Assembly: GCA_009602735.1 (NCBI GenBank)
Contig: WELA01006903.1
Coordinates: forward strand, 739,823-767,804
DNA: 27,982 nucleotides
Direction of reading: 5' to 3'
From: Mesotaenium endlicherianum
Lineage: Eukaryota; Streptophyta; Zygnematophyceae; Zygnematales; Mesotaeniaceae
The notes beneath the pieces were generated by a model. The model was given only the letters and a program-made list of their open reading frames with translations. It made no database searches and was not told where the DNA came from. A program made the translations under genes and the position numbers. Below, piece by piece: positions 25,204 through 27,982 of the stretch (its first letter is position 1; each line of letters begins with the position of its first letter).

Positions 25204-27873
25204 GCCGGGCCGCTCGTCTAGAGCGTCTGCGCAGATAGGAGTCGGAGGTGGGCAACACCTCATTGCGGGGGTGCCGGGCTGAGCGGGCGGCGGGAAGGTA
25301 CGCTCGGCGCTGTGCTGATGTGGCGCCATGCGGAGGGCGGCCACAGCACGGTCTGCGTAGTCACGCGTAAGGCTGGGGATGCGGTCAGTGAGCGGTTGCA
25401 GACGCTCCTCCCGTGCGTGGTCCTGGTAGGTGCGCCAGCGCAGGCGCGCATCCTGCAGGGCTGTCGGAAAGACCGCGCGGGCCCGACGTCGGGCCAAGGC
25501 CACGCACAGCTGCTGCCACCTGTCGCGCTGGGTGCGGTCAGTTTGGTGCGAGGTCGCGTGGGCCAGCTGGTCGAGAACGGGACGCTGAGTCAAGTAGGGG
25601 TGTGGGTCGAAATCGGCCCGCTGGCGTGCGCGCATGTCTGCAGAGGGGACTGTGCAGACGGAGCGCTCGGAGCTGTCGACCTCCTGCGGGGACCAAACTA
25701 ACCAACGAGGGGCCAGCTGGACTCGCGGCCGGGGCTGCGCTTGTGGGGCGGGCGCGTCTCGGGGCTGTCGGAGATTAGCCATGAGCCGTGTGCGTGCGGC
25801 GGCCGTAAATGGGTGACGATTGGGCGGCCTGCTGTCGGTGCGGGCCACCTTGGGAGGAGGTGACCCGGAGGGACCGTCGCCAGCGATGTGGCTGCGAGGG
25901 ACGCTGGCGCGCGGAGCTGTAGGGGCCAGCATCACAAAATGCGCCTCGGAAGAAGACTGAGCGTCATCGCCAGCTGAGAGGGGCCGGAAGGGCGGAGTGC
26001 GGCGTCGGTCTAGAGTGTTGTCGTATGGCGGCGTGTCCCCGCGGGCCCGCGTGTCGTCGTAAGGAGGTGTGCGCTCTCTGTTGTTGTAGGGCGGTGTGAT
26101 GGAGCGGGCTCGAGTCTTACGGAGGGGAGTCACCTCTCGCGTCTCGCAAAGGGGTGTGAGCGATCTGGAGCGGCTCGTCTCGCGGAGAGGAGTGGTCGCT
26201 CGAGCGGGTCCGATGGTCGGCCAAGTGCGATGTGCGTAGGTCAGATGGGCGCAGATAGGTGGGGTTGTGCGGTGTGGCTCGCGGACGCTGAGTCTGGGCG
26301 CTGGCTGCTGTATGGAGTGTGTGCCAGCGCTTGAGGAGGCCGCGGCAGCCCGGCTCCTTGCAAACAAATGTGCGATGCGGCGACACTCGTGGCTCGTCGA
26401 GCAGTCGTGTGGCACTGGGCGGCTGGGTCCAGCGGCGTTGGTGCGAGCCCTGCTGGGCCAGTCGTGTGTCATGGGCTGGCTGGGTGCGCTGAAGCCTGGC
26501 GGACCAGTAGGTGCGCGTTGCCTGCGTGCCGTAGGGGCAGCTGGCGGGGGCTCCTCTGGTGGTGCCGCGCTGAGTGCCTCGACGGATGTCTCTGGCAGTT
26601 GCTCCCACTGTGTCTCCTCCTCACTCTTGAGGGACTGGTCGTCGGATCTGCCAGGATAAGCTGCCTGCCGCATGGCCTCGTTCTCGGATGCCGTGGTGCG
26701 AGGCCAGGTCTCGCCGGACTGATGCGAGGCGTCGTGAGGGGGCGGCTGAGAGTCCATACTGTACTGAATGGCCACACCAACAGGCACGTCGTGGCGAACG
26801 CGGACGTTGGTCCTTGCGGACGGCTCGCCGCGAGAGGCCGAGACCCCCTGATGAGCCGCAGGCGCTGCGGCCGCATTTCGAGCAAGGGCGGCGGCAGCGA
26901 TGGCTGTGCTAGCCGTGGCAAGGGCCTCAGTGGCATCGTCCGCCATCTGCCGCATCATCGCGCTGTGGGCAGTGCAGATGCGTATCTGCTCCCTGGCCTG
27001 GGCTGCCAGGACATCCGCCTGCTGCTGCGGCGTGAGGTGGAGCTCGGCACTAGGTAGGTCCGGCTCCTCGTCTTGTGGCTCGAGCAGGTCCACCCCTACA
27101 GAGATCTCCTCATCCTCGGGCCCATCCTTATTGGTCCTGACCACTGGCCGGCCATTGCCCAGCCCCATGAAGCCATAAAGAGCGGACGCTGCTGGGCGGC
27201 GATCGACAATGTCAAGGGGCAAGGATGCGGTGCGCGTCCCCCCTGTCCTCCAGTTGGGACGATAGAAGACGCGCTCCGCCCAGTTGTCGACCGCGGCGCC
27301 AATGGGAAAGAGCACGTCCTGCCCTAGGAGCACATCAAAGGACTCGGAAGGAGTAACGAGCGCGTGCCGATGGATGGTTGTCTTGTCTGCCGTGCCTGGG
27401 CGCAGGGTGAACAGTAGCGCCAACCTCGTGCGGTAGGCGACGGTCTCGGACGTATCGGCGGCGGTGTTAATGCGCGTCGGAGAGTCCTCCAAGTCGGCGG
27501 AAGAGAGTCCCAGCTGACGGAAGTAGCAGAGGCTGATAAGAACCGGCTGCGCGCCTGTGTCGAACATGATGCGCTGCGGCGCCTGGGTGTTGACGAGCAC
27601 GATCCCCTGCGAATTATCCAAAAATGCGGCATTAGGAGTGTTGATCATCCTGCGCTCATGCGCAGGGCGCGCGGGCGCGGATCGCACCGCGGTGGCGGCA
27701 TCGGTTGTTGGCCTCCTGACTGCGGTGCGCAGCGTGGCTCTGCGCGGCTGGAGCATCAACTGAGCGGCCTGCCTCGTTGCCTCCATGGAGACGCCGAGCT
27801 CTGCGAAGGAGACCGCCGGCATGCGGTGCAGTGCTAAAGAGATGACCTCGGCGCTGAGCTGCATCGTTGTCAT
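24688..27873 (-). CDS. Element M polyprotein part 1: aspartic protease, disordered linker, N-terminal half of a DNMT3-like C5-methyltransferase
   Basis: The frame gives 1061 residues and ends at TAG (24690-24688). An aspartic protease lies near residues 95-200: the active-site D-T-G-A is at 105-108, and a later L-L-G-Q-D segment fits the C-terminal hydrophobic-Gly motif of retroviral-type proteases. Residues of about 200-880 are Ala/Pro/Arg-rich and look disordered, with a Thr-Pro repeat block. From residue 891 a C5-methyltransferase begins: motif I LFAGIATGLL (897-906), an acidic VDPDPEA segment (921), DIRDIT (961), motif IV GWECQGFS with the candidate catalytic Cys985, and motif VI ENV (1029-1031). 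Motif I and the GPIDLVIAG stretch match the DNMT3 family best. I chose the ATG at 27873, but the frame seems open upstream, so this may be the middle of a longer Gag-Pol. The stop cuts the enzyme between motifs VI and VIII. Confidence 0.85.
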   Translation of the reverse strand: MTTMQLSAEVISLALHRMPAVSFAELGVSMEATRQAAQLMLQPRRATLRTAVRRPTTDAATAVRSAPARPAHERRMINTPNAAFLDNSQGIVLVNTQAPQRIMFDTGAQPVLISLCYFRQLGLSSADLEDSPTRINTAADTSETVAYRTRLALLFTLRPGTADKTTIHRHALVTPSESFDVLLGQDVLFPIGAAVDNWAERVFYRPNWRTGGTRTASLPLDIVDRRPAASALYGFMGLGNGRPVVRTNKDGPEDEEISVGVDLLEPQDEEPDLPSAELHLTPQQQADVLAAQAREQIRICTAHSAMMRQMADDATEALATASTAIAAAALARNAAAAPAAHQGVSASRGEPSARTNVRVRHDVPVGVAIQYSMDSQPPPHDASHQSGETWPRTTASENEAMRQAAYPGRSDDQSLKSEEETQWEQLPETSVEALSAAPPEEPPPAAPTARRQRAPTGPPGFSAPSQPMTHDWPSRARTNAAGPSRPVPHDCSTSHECRRIAHLFARSRAAAASSSAGTHSIQQPAPRLSVREPHRTTPPICAHLTYAHRTWPTIGPARATTPLRETSRSRSLTPLCETREVTPLRKTRARSITPPYNNRERTPPYDDTRARGDTPPYDNTLDRRRTPPFRPLSAGDDAQSSSEAHFVMLAPTAPRASVPRSHIAGDGPSGSPPPKVARTDSRPPNRHPFTAAARTRLMANLRQPRDAPAPQAQPRPRVQLAPRWLVWSPQEVDSSERSVCTVPSADMRARQRADFDPHPYLTQRPVLDQLAHATSHQTDRTQRDRWQQLCVALARRRARAVFPTALQDARLRWRTYQDHAREERLQPLTDRIPSLTRDYADRAVAALRMAPHQHSAERTFPPPAQPGTPAMRCCPPPTPICADALDERPGGIVLVELFAGIATGLLATLQAGILVRRYVYVDPDPEAQQVARRQMALGHERFPDLLPEHAFRRAQTDWPMDIRDITVEHVTRLGPIDLVIAGWECQGFSRAGRGKALSDPRTALFWHLLRVLNIVEDRQPPHTLAWVLENVAARHDRQPDVSTDFALCSSYVGREAVIDAA
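25984..26196 (-). repeat. Thr-Pro repeat block in the element M linker
   Basis: The protein frame shows about seven imperfect units of 10-12 residues beginning TPL or TPP (TPLRETSRSRS, TPLCETREV, TPLRKTRARS, TPPYNNRER, TPPYDDTRARGD, TPPYDNTLDRR). The DNA repeats are visible as recurring gcggtgtg/ggaggtgt motifs. The block lies between protease and methyltransferase. Its role is unknown; Thr-Pro and Arg-Ser pairs suggest a flexible, possibly phosphorylated linker. Confidence 0.65.
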
Positions 27874-27982
27874 AGGTGAAGCGAGCGCATGTGGCGTCGG
27901 CTCTACTGAGGTTGTGGAGGGCTCTAGGATGCGGAAGGAACGGGGCAGCCGCGGTGCCTCCTCCGTCCGGCGTCCCTGGTCT

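Larger units (their letters stand above)
2668..27982 (-). mobile_element. Element M: Ty3/gypsy LTR retrotransposon carrying a DNA methyltransferase and a PHD finger (interrupted, 5' end outside window)
   Basis: Minus-strand coding blocks follow in retroelement order: aspartic protease (about 27590-27270), DNMT3-like methyltransferase (25203-24250), reverse transcriptase (about 23780-23119), RNase H (5276-4690), integrase and PHD finger (4701-2890), then a G8 polypurine tract and the start of an LTR. The RT and RNase H blocks are separated by a 17.8-kb insertion with an agcgg target duplication, and the reading frame is continuous when the insertion is ignored. The integrase order (after RNase H) and the domain types are those of Ty3/gypsy. 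The element is visibly GC-richer than the inserted family-A elements. Gag and the 5' LTR must lie beyond the right edge. In-frame stops and frameshifts indicate a decayed copy. Confidence 0.88.

Noticed and set aside
24595..27057. Several long plus-strand open frames opposite the methyltransferase/protease region
   Set aside because: They are mirror frames of a GC-rich coding sequence, contain low-complexity Arg/Ala/Gly runs, and show no domain, whereas the minus strand carries clear motifs.
1..27982. CRISPR arrays, tRNA or rRNA genes, bacterial operons
   Set aside because: No regularly spaced direct repeats, no cloverleaf or rRNA-like sequence; all repeats are LTRs and element copies.

Overview
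This 28 kb window is almost entirely retrotransposon DNA from a plant-like eukaryotic genome. I see no host gene, tRNA, rRNA or CRISPR array. The primer-binding sites resemble the initiator-Met tRNA type common in plant LTR elements. The chromodomain Ty3/gypsy (chromovirus) architecture, the heavy nesting and a cytosine methyltransferase carried by a retroelement together suggest a streptophyte (charophyte) alga or a related lineage. That assignment is inference. Single n characters at 1084, 2524, 5879 and 8493 mark assembly joins or unresolved bases.

The layout is three elements nested inside one another. (1) The outermost is a GC-rich Ty3/gypsy element on the minus strand, here called element M, running from beyond the right edge (27982) to about 2668. 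In its own order it encodes an aspartic protease, a long disordered linker, a DNMT3-like cytosine-5 DNA methyltransferase, reverse transcriptase, RNase H, a DD35E integrase and a C-terminal PHD finger. (2) Inside its RT/RNase H coding sequence sits family-A copy 1 (minus strand, 5282-23118), flanked by the 5-bp target duplication agcgg. (3) Inside the integrase gene of copy 1 sits family-A copy 2 (plus strand, 8835-17744), flanked by gactc. Reading across both insertion points restores coding continuity of the host element. The LTRs of copy 1 are more diverged from each other than those of copy 2, which fits the nesting order.

Family A is a chromovirus of about 8.9 kb with LTRs of about 720 bp. 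Gag has a CCHC knuckle. Pol (protease, RT, RNase H, DD35E integrase, chromodomain) lies in the -1 frame relative to gag. Both copies carry a textbook -1 frameshift signal: TTTAAAA in the right phase, a 7-nt spacer, then a 9-bp stem. Between pol and the polypurine tract there is a third ORF of about 560-580 codons that I do not recognise. It has a charged coiled-coil N terminus and an in-frame amber codon conserved in both copies. Copy 1 keeps an intact gag and a nearly intact pol. Copy 2 has a gag nonsense codon and two pol frameshifts.

The left 2.9 kb is rearranged. It holds a truncated family-A LTR (1-277), about 950 bp of non-coding LTR-like DNA, a 137-bp inverted duplication of the start of element M's 3' LTR (1229-1365 versus 2734-2870), a decayed integrase fragment (1366-1938) and a family-A LTR without matching flanks (1939-2667).

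The most notable content is element M: a retrotransposon that carries both a DNA-methylation writer and a PHD finger. The copy here is degraded (in-frame stop, frameshifts, two layers of insertion), so it is probably inactive.
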